Assembly (NCBI GenBank): GCA_963675135.1
Contig: OY776134.1
Coordinates: 57,493,740 to 57,557,739, forward strand
Reading direction: 5' to 3'
DNA length: 64,000 bases
Source: Galeopsis tetrahit
Lineage: Eukaryota; Streptophyta; Magnoliopsida; Lamiales; Lamiaceae
Positions 8,105 through 20,438 of this stretch are shown one piece after another. The translations under genes were made by a program, and so were the position numbers. Position 1 is the stretch's first letter; every line of letters begins with the position of its first letter. Below the pieces are notes generated by a model, which saw nothing but the letters and a program-made list of their open reading frames with translations, made no database searches and was not told where the DNA came from.

Positions 8105-10700
8105 CAAAAACTTTTATACAAATCTCTTATGTGTAAATTAGGTGCAAATACCCATTTAGAGATTTTGGGTTATTATATCCGTAACCCGTTCAACCGCTCC
8201 ATTTTTTATTGAACCATTTTACCTTGTTCTCAAATTCCCAAATCCCAATCTCGCTCATGGCTCTTGGCCGAGATCCTACCACCAAGACAGTCATGGACAC
8301 GCCGCTCGATCCCCGGATGTTCTCCGCCGTCGTCGCCGCATTTATGCATATTGAGTGAATATATTTTTGGTGTACCGGAATTTATGAGAAATTCAATTTC
8401 AGACGAGCGAAATGGTAAGCGATTCCGTTTGATTTACGAACAACTTCAACCCTTATGTTTCATCACCCATATTTGGATCTCGTGGTATGATTTTATCGAT
8501 TAACTGTCTTGATTTGGTAGGAAAATGGAGGGGGGATTTTTTGCTTCCGCCGAGAAGACACGAGAGTGGGAGAGAACAGTTCAATCTTGAGAGGTCTGTT
8601 TTTTGCTATTTTATTTGTAATCTTTATTAATTACTCACCCTTGTCTAGAATTGTTAGTTATGTATGGAATTTGTATCTCCATTGATCTTTCTTTACGATT
8701 TTAAAATTTTCGGATTCAAATTTTTGGGATTATAGGGCTAGACATTAATCTTGGCTATTACTTTTTCTGTAGCATTTCTATCAGAAATCTTGCAATTATG
8801 AAAAATGTGTATTGTGTGTGGATAAGGGTTTTCCCGGTACCAAGATGAAACAGATTTATGTGGCTAAGCAGACAACTAGTGGAAATTCTTCTTCTACGTA
8901 GTAGTACACCTTTGACAATATTATCACCTGGTTTTTGGGTCAAGTTTTGGAGCTTCATACAGAATGCATATTTTGTATCTTTTTTGAGCATATTTCTTGT
9001 GTCTGATGAATGACACTTAAAATTGGTGTTTTGTTTCACTTGAATGCAAGATGATACGTTTTTTTGTGTTAACTACTTGATTTCATGTATTATTGACATG
9101 ATATTCTATGAGTTAGCATACAAATTATAATGTTCCCAAAACATTATCAACGTCCTACAATATAGCTTTATGCAATTGTTTGATGTTCTACTGTTTTTGC
9201 GAATATAGCTTCGATCTAGTGTTTGATTTGTAGAATCACAGATTTAGTTGTTAGTTCATCAAAGTTATTTCTGTATTTCAGTTTTATGCAATTGTTTTGG
9301 GGATATTTCAGTTTTTAGTGGAAATGTTATACTAATTTTAAGAAACTTCATTTGAATGAATACAGAGTGCATTTTTTTTAATTTTTTTCAGTTTTTTGTA
9401 CTTGTTTATGTGTAAAAAAATTCAGTTTTTTCATTTGAATTACTGTTCAATTGAATTAGTAGTCTGATGTATGATCTGTATGCTTATTTATGATGTCTAA
9501 TCAATAAAAGGAAGAATAAATTAAGTTTTATTTGTATCTTATAGTTGATCTACATTTACCTTTCTCTGATGCGTGATCTTGGCCTCTTGGATGCTCTTGT
9601 ATTGTACTTTTGCTTCATTGTGTTCCCCAGCTTTTCAGTCACAACCCATTCATTAACTCGATTGGCTTCAAGAAGTCCTATTATTGTTGCCTTTGATCTA
9701 TGAAGAGACATGACATTCTCAAACAATATCCACAACACAAGAAGATGCATAGACCTGTGGTAAAGTAAGTGCAAGCTCCAAGAATTATTTGATCTTGAGA
9801 TTTAGGAGAACTTTAATAATTAGAAATGATCCATTTTGCTTATCTGAAATTTCATGCCTTAGAGTGGATATTGCATTAAGAATGGTAATGCTTGTTGCAA
9901 TTTTCTGATTTTTATGTTTTGTAAGTAAATTGACCATGAAGTAGAGTACATTGGTGGATAACCAGTAATACTGTTATGTGCAAAATATAATACTATTGTG
10001 TGTATAATATAATACAGTGTGCCTTTAGATGTGATACTATGGAAAAATGTGAAGCAAGTAGAGACAAAAACAAGGTCAAGAGGTGAGGATGATGAATTGG
10101 TGGGCAATGTTGTTAGAGAAGAAGAGAATGATGCTGACGTAATAAAAAAAATGGTATAATTGCATGTAATACTGTTACGTTTTAATTGTAATACTGTTTT
10201 TATTTTGATTTAATGTCCTTCAAAACTTGAGTAGTTAATTAGTTCATTTTTTAAACATTCAATTTGATAAAAAATAGTTGGTTTTTTGTATGATACTGTC
10301 TAAGTATTTAGTGTGTTACTGTCTAGGTGTGTTGAAATGTAGAATAATACCGTACTCCATCCAGTATTGTTAGATATTTTTCTTTTATAATACCATGTTT
10401 CTTATTATATAATACTGTATACTTTCAGGTGTGATACTGTTAAGAGAATGTGCACAAGTGATTAAAAAAAGAGACAAGAAATGTATAAGAAGAATGAGGG
10501 TATAGTAAAGTAGTGGATAATGTGGTTAGAAAAGAAAAGAATAATGATTTAGTTTGTAAAATTTAGCCTACAACCTCTTCGTAAATAAGGTAAGCTTTTA
10601 CCACTAGGACATAACTGTAATTTGTTATTAATTTTGTTTTATAGGCATAATAATGTTGCCTCAATTTCGCGAACTTTGGATTGGATTGGGCCCGAATTAT
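8105..10700. mobile_element. Unclassified segment, possibly MULE-like, holding a captured gene fragment
   Basis: The left part starts near CGCAAAAACTT (8108-8118), as does the inverse of the right end of the large MULE (CGCAAAAACTT at about 34355-34365). A GGGTTATTA...AACCCG leader-like stretch follows, as in that MULE. The right part (9960-10440) is dotted with AATACTGTT and GATACTGT words, and two exon-like units of about 120 bp (10030-10145 and 10440-10560) are diverged copies of one another. A CSLA exon sits inside (9556-9754). No termini with a target duplication could be fixed, so both element identity and borders are inference. Confidence 0.35.
9556..9754 (-). pseudogene. Fragment of a CSLA (glucomannan 4-beta-mannosyltransferase) last exon
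   Basis: The minus strand encodes WILFENVMSLHRSKATIIGL followed by LLEANRVNEWVVTEKLG, which I recognise as the conserved C-terminal part of cellulose-synthase-like A mannan synthases, Golgi membrane enzymes that build mannan backbones. The reading starts right after a good splice acceptor (TTTACCACAG, ending 9755), where CSLA genes have an exon start, and runs to a TAA at 9556. The basic tail (KRPRSRIRER) is somewhat shorter or altered. The catalytic domains and membrane segments are absent nearby, so this is an isolated genomic piece with intron sequence, not a processed copy. Capture by a transposon is likely but unproven. Confidence 0.8.
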
Positions 10701-10879
10701 GCTAGATTTTGTATATTTTTTCCTTATTTATTTGATTTGCACATAATTACACATAAAGTATTTTCACATAAGTCACTCCCAACAATAATATATTATTAAA
10801 AAAACCCAAATATTCACCATAACAAATAAATTATTTTTTATTAATATAAAAATTTAACAGAAGAATGGAGACAATTAAA

Positions 10880-11430
10880 TTAATTAAAGCAGCAGTTTAC
10901 AAGTAGATTGAGAGCTAATATGATTTTTTTGTACAGTTCACAGAGGATAGAAGACTCTCTTCATTAAACTCGAACGAAAGTTACATATTACAAGTATGAT
11001 CACATAGAACTTGCTATCTCACAAAGAGTATTCACTAAGATCTACACACTCTCATTACTCACAATCTATGCACTTGGTGGTGTATTTATAGATGTACAAT
11101 GCTATTTATAACTGTCACTAACAAACTAACTAATTAACGGAATAACCAAAATAAACTAACTCTGAAAATTGGAAATCAGCAGACTTGACCTCATGTGATA
11201 TGCCTATCAGCTGAGTTGGCTTTAGCAGACTAGGACCCAACTCTTCTGATCCGATCAGACGACTTGCTATCAGCAAAGTTGTCTCAACTCATCTCAAATT
11301 AGTTGAGACCTATATCAGACCACTAAACCTTATCAGCTGAATAAGCCTTACTCAACTTATACTGAACTCCAAAATCAACAGAATAGTTACTCTTCTGATA
11401 GTTAGAATCAGATGACATCTCAATATTGCA
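10880..11430 (-). repeat. Probable decayed copia-type LTR fragment
   Basis: Read on the minus strand, the stretch has a CTATAAATAC TATA box (window 11079-11088). It is rich in CAGCTGA, CTTCTGAT and GATCAGAC words like those filling the Sirevirus LTRs at 40262 and 52981. No paired LTR, primer site or target duplication was found, and both borders are guesses. Confidence 0.4.
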
Positions 11431-12126
11431 TTATTCTTAACCGTAATTATTAAGTTTTTGAGATAAGAAAAAAAAATTCCAAAAAAAAATTCAAAAATAT
11501 AATTTTAATGTACAATTACTATAAAAAATATATATGCATTTAATATTAAATTTCTGTTATTCTCCATGACTCAGTGAGCTGAATTCTCGACTCTACCCTA
11601 GGGAGAGGAAGCTCGGCAATATGATTAAGGTTGGAATTTAAACTCAAGATTATTAAGTTCGAACTTACGAGGAGATGTGTAATTCATTTAATATTAATGT
11701 CCTGACATATTCTAATTTTTTGAAAATATGGATCAAACTGTTTTAAAAATGTTTTGGTTCCAGCTGATATGCCACAATAGACGAATATTAATATCCTGAA
11801 GAAGTATACATAGACAATTGTGTGAACGATGACTAATGAACATCATTGCTTCATGGGTTTAGAGAGTTTAGTATCTTCTTCCATATTTGATTTCTTATAA
11901 CTTTAAATACTTTGAGTCGGGTTTATAATTTGATCCGATTTTTATAAATTAGATTTCATGATTTTAGACAATCTAACCTTCCCTTTTTTGATTTATGAAA
12001 TTAAGATTTACATATCTCACTATATTTGAACCCATTTTATCCCAATTCATAAAGTAAACATGCCCTCAATGGTGATAATGTACTATACTATTTTCATTGA
12101 ACTAATTCCTGAAGAAAAATATTTAA
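11431..12126. other. Intergenic, nothing recognised
   Basis: AT-rich sequence without a supported ORF, RNA gene or element terminus. Confidence 0.4.
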
Positions 12127-12128
12127 TA

Positions 12129-12454
12129 CTCCCTCCATTTTTGAATAAGTGTCACTTTAACATTTTTCAACAAATTAAGATATTAAATTGTGGTCAATAT
12201 TACCCTTCATTAATGATAAATAATTTTGATATTAAATTTTTGTTTAATAAAGAATGTGGTCAAGAATGTATGTGGTATTCATATGTACAATATTTATGAT
12301 TTTTCCATGATTTATGCTACTATATTAATTGAAATTGAAGGCAAATTATTTTATAAGGGTAAAATTGTCAAAATTGAAGAAAAAAACATAGAATGACACT
12401 TATTATAAAAATAATTAAAATGACAAAGTGACACTTATTTAAAAGTGGAGGGAG
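12129..12454. mobile_element. Stowaway-type MITE (family shared with 59812-60138)
   Basis: Starts CTCCCTCCATTTTTGAATAA, ends with the inverse (AAAAGTGGAGGGAG) and is flanked by TA on both sides. Internal sequence, including AAGTGTCACTTT, AATGTGGTCAAGAATGTA and GACACTTATT, matches the second member at 59812-60138 along its length. Confidence 0.85.
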
Positions 12455-12916
12455 TATATGTTATGTACCTTACCCTTTAGTCATTTTTTATAAAATCAAT
12501 TGTTGTTGCTAATGATTATAGAGATAGCATATATACGTAAACAATATGTATAAGTATATAATAATAAATTTTAATAATTATCCTAAAATTTTCAAACATA
12601 ATTTTAGCAACTATATAAAAATCTTATATACTCTATACCACATGCAATTCAAGTGCATTTAAAAAAAAAATCATATAATTTTGAGTTAGTCTTCCATGAA
12701 ATATTGCATGTATGCAATATACCCAATTTAGGCAAAAGCTCAAAACCCAAGCCCATTTAACCAAAAGTAAAATTCTCAACTAATCTCGCGGGTAATTTTT
12801 ATCGGGTCAAAACAATCTCGCGGGTCAATTAACCTAACGGGTCCAATAACTTAGCGGGTCCTAGGGCAACGCGAAATACATGATTCACTCCCTATCATCC
12901 TCATAATCACGCGAAA

Positions 12917-13200
12917 AAAAAAAACAGAGCAATAACTGTCAGCAATTTAGATCCTGAGGAGGATCGACAACCAGATCAGACAATTTCTAAGGATACCGGG
13001 AAGAAGATACGATCATCGAAACTTTCGAAGCTGGAATCAAGGAAGAAAGCAGAACAGTCATGGAGTCTCGGGAAGGAGTTGGGTCTGACAGCTCAATGTT
13101 CGGAGGAGGAAATTCTGAATAAATACGAAGAGGTGGAGGCAAGTGAACAAAGAGGTAAGGAATCTGCTGAAGGAAATGGAGTTGAAGAGAGTGGTCAATG
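12917..13200 (+). pseudogene. LINE ORF1, C-terminal remnant
   Basis: An open frame without a start codon runs to a TGA at 13198-13200. It encodes a hydrophilic, Lys/Glu-rich tail (for example SKLSKLESRKKAEQSW). The stop overlaps the ORF2 start as ATGA, the tight coupling common in plant L1 LINEs. The gag-like RNA-binding part and zinc knuckle lie in the missing 5' portion. Product identity rests on position and overlap, not on a domain match. Confidence 0.5.
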
Positions 13201-16200
13201 AAGATATTGTCCATTAATATTAGGGGCTTGGGGAACAATATCAAAAGAGATGAGATACGAAATATTATTAAAAGCAACAGAGTGGATGTTTGTTGTGTTC
13301 AAGAATCAAAATTAGAGATAGTCGAGGAGGAAACTTGCCGCTCTTTGTGGGGAAGTGGAAACATGGAATGGTGCGCTCTGCCAGCAACCGGGAGATCTGG
13401 AGGAATCATATCATTGTGGAACCCTGAGGTATTTTCAGTCTCTAGTTCTTGGTATATGTCGGGAGTAGTGATTACTAACAGATATTGGGGCCAAGATAGG
13501 GTTCAGTGTACAATAATTAATGTTTATGCACCCTGTTCTTTACCTAAAAAGGAAGCACTATGGGATAGGATTGTCTCTGTAGTAGGCCAAGATCAGACGG
13601 CGTGTATCTGCGTTCTGGGAGATTTCAATTCGATTAGTTGTGAAGCGGAGAGAGATGGAGTTGGAACTGGTTCAAACCGAAGAGACATTAGGGCATTTAA
13701 CAAGTTTATTGATGATACAAATCTATTCGACCTTCCATTACACGGGAGGAAATTCACTTGGTATAAAGTAGATGGGAAATGCAAGAGTAGGTTGGATATA
13801 GCGATGGTGAATCAAAATTGGTTAGATCAATGGCCAAGCACACACCTGAAAGGTCTTAGGAGAACAGTCTCCGATCACTGCCCGGTGCTTGTAGGGATCA
13901 AAGTGAAGGATTGGGGATACAAACCATTCCGGTGCCTAAACGCTTGGCTAACCCATCCGGAATTCAAAACTTTTGTTTCGGACAAATGGAAAGGCTATGA
14001 TATTCAGGGATGGGGAAGCTATGTTATTAAAGAGAAAATGAAGAGCCTGAAAGCTGATCTCAAAGTCTGGAACAAGCAGGTTTTTGGCTGGATCGAAGAC
14101 AGTATTGAGAACCATAAGGAAGAAATCAGAAAATTGGATGCAGTAGACGAAGTGTTTGGTCTTGAAGAGGCAGAAATTATGGAGAGAAATAGGAGGACAG
14201 CCCTACTTCTTCGCGACCTAAAGAGAAAAAATAGCATCGACTACCAGAAGGCAAGGTGTCTTTGGTTAAAGGAAGGGGACTGCAACTCTCGTTTTTTCCA
14301 CAATCAAATAAACAAGAGAAGGAAAAGGAACGAGATACTTGGACTGAATATAAACGGGGAATGGAGGGAGGAGGTGGCCGATATAAAAAAAGGAGTGTTT
14401 GAGCATTTCCAACGCCATTTCAGAAACGAGAAACAAACGAGACCTATCCCAGCGGTTGGATTCACCGATAAAAAAATATCACATGAAGATAATGAGAAAC
14501 TCACGTCCTCTTTCTCATTGGAAGAGGTTAAGGAAGCGTTGAAGGAGTGCGATAACACAAAGAGCCCTGGACCCGACGGGTTCAATTTTGGGTTCATTAA
14601 AGCAAACTGGGAAGTACTAGAGCCAGATGTGATGAGGATGTTGGGGGAATTTCATTGTAACGACAGACTGGCAAGGGGCTCTAATGCAACATATATAGTG
14701 TTGATCCCTAAAAAAGAAGTATGTAGCGATCTTAACGAATTTAGGCCCATCTCGCTGATCGGAGGGATGTACAAGCTGGTGTCCAAGATTCTCGCGAGAA
14801 GACTAAGGCCAGTACTTGGTTCTATTATTTCAGATAGTCAAAGTGCATTCTTGGGTGGTAGATTTATCTTGGACAGTGTGGTTGTCCTGAATGAGGCCAT
14901 AGATGAAGCCAAGAGAGAAAAAATTCAGAGGATATTCTTCAAAATAGACTTCGCTAAGGCTTATGATTCGGTGGACTGGAATTACCTTCGGATAATGATG
15001 ACTCGATTTAATTTTCACCCCAAATGGAGGAAATGGATCATGGAATGTGTCTCCACAGCCTCCGCCACAGTCCTTGTGAATGGAAGCCCATCGGGTGAAT
15101 TCAAGTTGGAAAAAGGACTGAGACAGGGAGATCTCTTATCTCCCTTCTTATTCTTGATCGCAGCGGAAGGGCTCAGTATCCTGATGCAACGAGCGACTAC
15201 TCTGGGTCATTTTTCTGCTGCTACGATTGGCCGAGATGAGGTCAGAATCTCTCATCTCCAATATGCTGATGACACAATTTTAATGGGAGCAGCGACGGTG
15301 GATAATGCAAAAGCAATGAAGAGGATACTGCAGAATATGAAAATGATGTCAGGCCTTAAAATCAATTATGAGAAAAGCTCAATCATGGGGTTAAACGTTG
15401 AGGGGTCTGTTCTTCAAGGAATGGCTGAAATGCTTGGTTGTACAGTGGGAAATCTTCCCTTTGCTTACTTAGGGATGAAGGTGGGGGCAAATCATAAAAG
15501 AGTGGCAGAATGGGCTGCAATCATAGAGAAAGTCAGAAACCGTCTTCGGAAATGGGGGGACAAGAAAATCTCAATGGGGGGCAGAGTCACGCTTCTCAAC
15601 TCGGTTCTCGCATCTCTACCTATTTACTACCTGTCTTTGTATCGTATCCCAAAAAAAGCCTTGAGAGATATTGTAGGATTGCAAAGAAGTTTTCTTTGGG
15701 GGGGGTCGGGGAGAGAATAATAAAAAAATAGCATGGGTGGATTGGAAGAAGATTTGTAACACAAAATTCTTGGGGGGGGGGGGGGGGCTGGGGGTTAAGG
15801 ATTTGGATATCTTTAATATAACTCTTTTGGGGAAGTGGGGGTGGAGATATTTAAATGAAAAACAAAATTTGTGGTCGAAGGTGATTAAATCGAAGTATGG
15901 GGGGGAAGGCAGTAGGGGCCTTAGTAGAATTCCCATGGGAAGGAGAGGGAGGGTGTCCTTGTGGTGGAATGATATATGCAAAATCACGAGCGGCGGAGAG
16001 AGGTTTGGTGAAAGTATTGGGAGATGGCAGAAACACTCTGTTTTGGGAGGAGAATTGGTCTGGGGTGGGGTGCCTTAAAGATAAGTTTCCTAGGTTATTC
16101 AATAGTAATTTAGATAAAGGGTCGAAGGTGGGGGAAGTAGGGAGATGGGAGGGTCAGGTGTGGGTATGGGATTGGAAGTGGAGGAGACCTTTGTTCGATC

Positions 16201-16907
16201 GAGAACTTAATAATCTTAACGATCTATTACTATTGTTGAGCAGGTACTGTATCCAGCCCACTGGCGATGACACTTGGAGATGGAGTTTTGCGAAGGCTGG
16301 AACTTTTACGACTAAGGAGACGTACGCAAAGCTACTGGATGAAGACCGACAACCCCAGCTGGATGAGGACACATCAACAGCCTTCAAGCTAACGTGGAGG
16401 AATTTCGCGCCACCAAAGGTATTAGCTCATGCTTGGAGACTCCTCTGGGGAAGGCTATCAACGAGAACATACCTACAAAGAAGGGGCGTCAACTTGCCAA
16501 ATAACGAGGTTAGCTATGTATTTTGTGGAACTCATGAGGAGACGGAAACCCATGTATTCTTTGAATGCAAGTACGCACACAATTTGTGGATGGATGTTGT
16601 CAAATGGTTGGGTGTTTCAGCTGTGTTTCAACAGAAAACAACACAAAATTTAATCAGTTTTAGTGGTTTAATTAATAAGAAGAAGGGAAATCGAAAGGCG
16701 GACTGTATCTGGTTGGGAACGGTCTGGATGATTTGGAAGAAAAGGAACGAGATTATCTTAAAAAACGAGGTGTTTAATCGTGCAAAAGTTTTGGAGGAAC
16801 TCAAGGCGAGACTATGGAGTTGGTTTGCAATTCAATACTCTCTCCGGGATAGATTTTGTTTCAGGAATTGGATGAATAATCCTTTTCTGTGTTTAGAAGG
16901 AGTATAG
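13198..16907 (+). pseudogene. LINE ORF2: endonuclease and reverse transcriptase (two frameshifts)
   Basis: The protein starts with an APE-type endonuclease. Visible are NIRGLG, QESKL, LGDFNSI, a later RLDIAMV and SDHCPV, which supply the Asn, Glu, Asp/Asn and His of that active site. The reverse transcriptase follows with FRPISLIGG, FKIDFAKAYDSVDW, GLRQGDLLSPFLF and the catalytic YADD in LQYADDTILMG. A zinc-binding RT-associated segment (zf-RVT; C and H residues in VFCGTHEETETHVFFEC) lies near the end. The frame is open from 13198 to 15720. It shifts at a G-run near 15698-15705 and again near 16020, so the last 400 codons are in other frames. A 16-G run at 15772-15787 lies between. No RNase H domain is present. 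The enzyme would nick DNA and prime reverse transcription at the nick, but this copy is dead. Confidence 0.85.
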
Positions 16908-17233
16908 ATATTTCTATGGTTTTTGATTGCTGCAAAGACGATCTGGTATGATGTAATACTCTTTTCCAAGGATATCTCTTGTATCCTGTTACTATGAATA
17001 AAAAGATGTTTTTTACTGATAAAAAAAATAAAAAATATTGTGTTACTATATGAAGGAATTTGATTTACTACATGTATATTTATGGTTTACTGATAAATAC
17101 ATGCACAATTATCACGACAAAAATCTAATAATCATATGAACATATATTGTTTAACTACATGAAAAAATATGAATTACTACATGAATATATATAATTTACT
17201 ACATAAAGTTTATTGTGTTAAAGATAAAAACAG

Positions 17234-19038
17234 GTACACTGTACTACTTGAATCTGCTATTGTAGCAACTGAAAAAGAGACTGGGACAGAAACAATAGAA
17301 GAGGAGATTGACTATAGTGAATATGGTGATTCACTAATGGGAATAAGAAGAGAAAAAGAATGTGAAATGTTTGACATCTACTGTGCTCATGCTAGAATTG
17401 TGGGTTTTAGTGTCCGAAAATCAACTGGAATACTCTCTAAGGATGGAAACAAAACAGTAGTATCTAAACTTTATGTGAAGGACAAGAGCAAGGATGTACC
17501 AGATAAAAAGAAACGGGGAGATTCAAGAACTAATTGCAAAGCTCAAATGAGAATAAAACTTGTGGATGGAATGTATGAGGTTGTGAAACATATGTTGGAT
17601 CACAACCATTATTTGACAAGACAAGAATGGAATCACTTGCATCGATCTGAAAGAGCAATAAACGATGGAAAGGCTATAACAATTGTGGATCTGGTATCAT
17701 CTGGTATTAAACCAGCTGACTCATTCTGATACCTTGCACACAATGCTGGGGTGAAGAGCAAGTTGGGCACACAATGAGAGACCACTTGAACTTTGTGAAT
17801 CGTGAAATAATGAAGGGCATAGAGGGTGGTGATACAAATACTTTCATAGAATTAATACAAAGCCAAAACATTGAAGAGCCTAACCTTTTTTTTTTTACAA
17901 AATACAAATGGATGATGAGGGAAGAATGAGTAATGTTTTTTGGAGAGATTCCATGATGAAGGAGGATTATGGAATATATGGTGATGTAATGGTGTTCGAT
18001 ACCACCTACCGTACTAACATATACAACCTCATATGTGCACCATTTGTGGGCATTAACAACCATTGGAGAAACACTGTGTTTGGATGTGCATTCTTATCAA
18101 ATGAGAAGATATAAACTTTTGAATGGCTATTAATAGTGTTCAAGAAGTCTATGGGTGGAAGGAGTCCAGTAACAATATTTACTGACCAAGATGCAGATAT
18201 AGCAAATGCAATAGAAACTGTATGAAATTATAAAACTACATTAAATAGCACTAGTTACTACATGAATATATCTGATATACTACATCATAAAATGTTTGTT
18301 ACTACATGAGATAATTTTATATTTTTACAGATTTTCCCTAAAACAAGGCACAGACTCTGTATATGGCACCTCCAACAAAATGCAGTTTCTAGATTTGCAA
18401 AACTAAAGTGTGATGAAGATTTTAAAGAAGAATTCAACAAGTGCTTATCATGGTTAACTGATGAAGATGAGTTTGAGAGACGCTGGAATGGATTACTTTC
18501 AAAATATAATCTACAGAATAATGAATGGTTTACAAGATTATACAGTTTAAGGGAGAAGTGGTGTACTGCACTAAACAAGGATTTCTTCTCAGCTGGACTC
18601 CTATCTTCCCAAAGGAGTGAGAGTTCAAATAGTTCCATTTCATTCAATTAAAAAAAGACAACAAGCTTGACTGAATTTTTTGGAATTTTCTATAATATAG
18701 TGGATGATTGGAGAATGAAGGAAAAACAGGATGAGTTCAAAACTTCAAGGGTAAAGCCAGATTCATCATTGACTATGAATGCATTGGTGAGACATGATTC
18801 TGAAATATACACACCTAATGTTTACAAAATTTTTGAAGTCGAGTTTCTGAAGTGTATATCAAGTAGTTCAATAATAGTTGGAACTGATAATACTACAATG
18901 GTGTATGAGGTGACACGTCGTGGTGTGACACAGAAGGTGATCTATGATTTCAGCATGAATTGTATCACATGCACTTGCAAGAGATATGAAGAACGTGGCA
19001 TATTGTGTAGTCATTCATTGAGAGTACTACTACATTAA
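17234..19038 (+). pseudogene. FAR1-family MULE transposase (broken)
   Basis: The first exon encodes a FAR1-type DNA-binding domain (GFSVRKSTG, TNCKAQMRIK, DHNHYL). The first usual zinc-ligand Cys is replaced (SKLYVKDKSKD). After a TGA at 17727-17729, probably from CGA, and frameshifts near 17750 and 17905, the MULE transposase core follows: FDTTYRTN and FTDQDADIANAI supply the two aspartates. An intron (about 18223-18331) splits it. The next exon has RHRLCIWHLQQN and RSESSNSS, where the third acidic residue lies, and a SWIM zinc finger (CTCKRYEERGILCSH) ends the protein. Further stops are at about 18112 and 18650. It would cut and join MULE ends in the nucleus; with at least five lesions it cannot now. 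Confidence 0.85.
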
Positions 19039-19403
19039 TTCAGTGGACATTATATTAATATTATTTTGTGTTAATAAAAAAAATTCACAAAAGTATATTG
19101 AATTATTTTTGCTACCCCAATCGATAAAATTTGTTACTCGTACTATTTTACTAATTCATTATAATTATTGGAGACAATAACTAAGATATTAAAATATGAA
19201 TATGTACCTTATAAAATGATTCTTTACCAGAATCTTCGTTGCACAAGATTGTTGAAAAACTGTGTTACTACATAAACAATATGTGTTACTATATACACCT
19301 AAAAAAATGTATAATCATGTCATTATACATTTTACTATATACCTGGGAGTTTTCACAAAACTCTTCATAAAAAGATTATTAATTTTAACCTGCTAAAAAT
19401 ATA

Positions 19404-19696
19404 CTCCCTCCGTCCCGTGATTACTTGCACACTTTCCTTATTTGGACGTCCCAAAATTACTTGCACACTCTTAATATGGAAATACACCACAAAATTAATA
19501 TCCCAACATCATTTTATTTTCAAAATTGCCACCACCTTTTTACATACATTTTACTTTACACCTCATCATATCCACTTTACACCTCACCAAATTACCTAAA
19601 ATACCCCTCATTTATCTTACATCACCAACCACTAAATTCATTTTTCTTAAACAACGTGCCGGTCAAACCGTGCAAGTAATCTTGGGACGGAGGGAG
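19404..19696. mobile_element. Stowaway-type MITE inside the MULE
   Basis: Ends CTCCCTCCGTCCCGTGATTA and the inverse (AATCTTGGGACGGAGGGAG), flanked by TA on both sides (19402-19403, 19697-19698). It lies between the two convergent MULE genes. A copy of the terminal repeat (GTCCCAAAATTACTTGCAC) recurs just inside the left end. Confidence 0.85.
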
Positions 19697-20438
19697 TAAA
19701 AGATAAAGTTACTAGTATATACAAATGCAAAATGAAATAATCCAGAAAAATAACTAAAAAGTTCATAACAATTTCATAAAAACTACAAAAACCATATTAC
19801 CCAACACAATTCATAGTAGAAATTATCTAAAATACTGAATATTTGTTCATTCAATCAAAATAACATAAAACATCCAATTTACTTCTTCCTCGATCTCAAG
19901 TTCATCTTCCTATCTTCAACAACTTTCATTTGTGCCTCTAATTTCTTGCGCTTTTTCAAATCAGCAATCAATTTAGGCTTCTTCTTATAAAAATCGTAGA
20001 TTTTGTCTATAGATTCATCTCTTTTCACATTGCAATCTACACTTATAGCAGTGACACAAATTTGTGCTCTCATCCTCTTCCTAAATTCAGGCTGCAACAA
20101 AAAAAGAGGCATAATTACAAATGTGTACACAAAAAAGATAAATAATAATAAAAAAAGATAAAGAAAGACATAGATTGCACAAATCTTTATCGTAATAAAC
20201 TTCCCCATTGAAATGAATAAGATGATGTGTAAGAAAAACACCACAGTCCTTATTTACTTCAGACATTTGTCACTCAAATGGTATATCTACCAATTTAAAC
20301 CCACCAACCAACCAAGTCTTAGGATGATCCAACCCCTTCAGAAAAACAGCCATAAGCCTTTGCTGCAAAAATTAAAAAATATGTTAATTACTATATGAAC
20401 AGAAAACAACTACTACATATTTAGAAACATGTTACTAC

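Larger units (their letters stand above)
12905..17036 (+). mobile_element. L1-type LINE (5' truncated), inserted in the MULE
   Basis: The end of ORF1, a full-length but frameshifted ORF2, a 3' UTR and an A-rich tail (17021-17035) are present. The element sits between the left MULE leader and the first MULE gene. Sequence after the tail returns to the ACTACAT-rich MULE background. ORF1 begins without a start codon, so the 5' end is truncated; the exact start (about 12905) and target duplication could not be fixed. Confidence 0.75.

Noticed and set aside
8264..8503. 79-codon ORF starting MAEILPPRQSW
   Set aside because: No family is recognised, it has no clear splice context and it lies in leader-like sequence of a possible transposon. 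It is kept only as part of the segment.
12060..12299. 79-codon ORF
   Set aside because: It runs into the Stowaway MITE at 12129-12454, has AT-rich composition and no domain.
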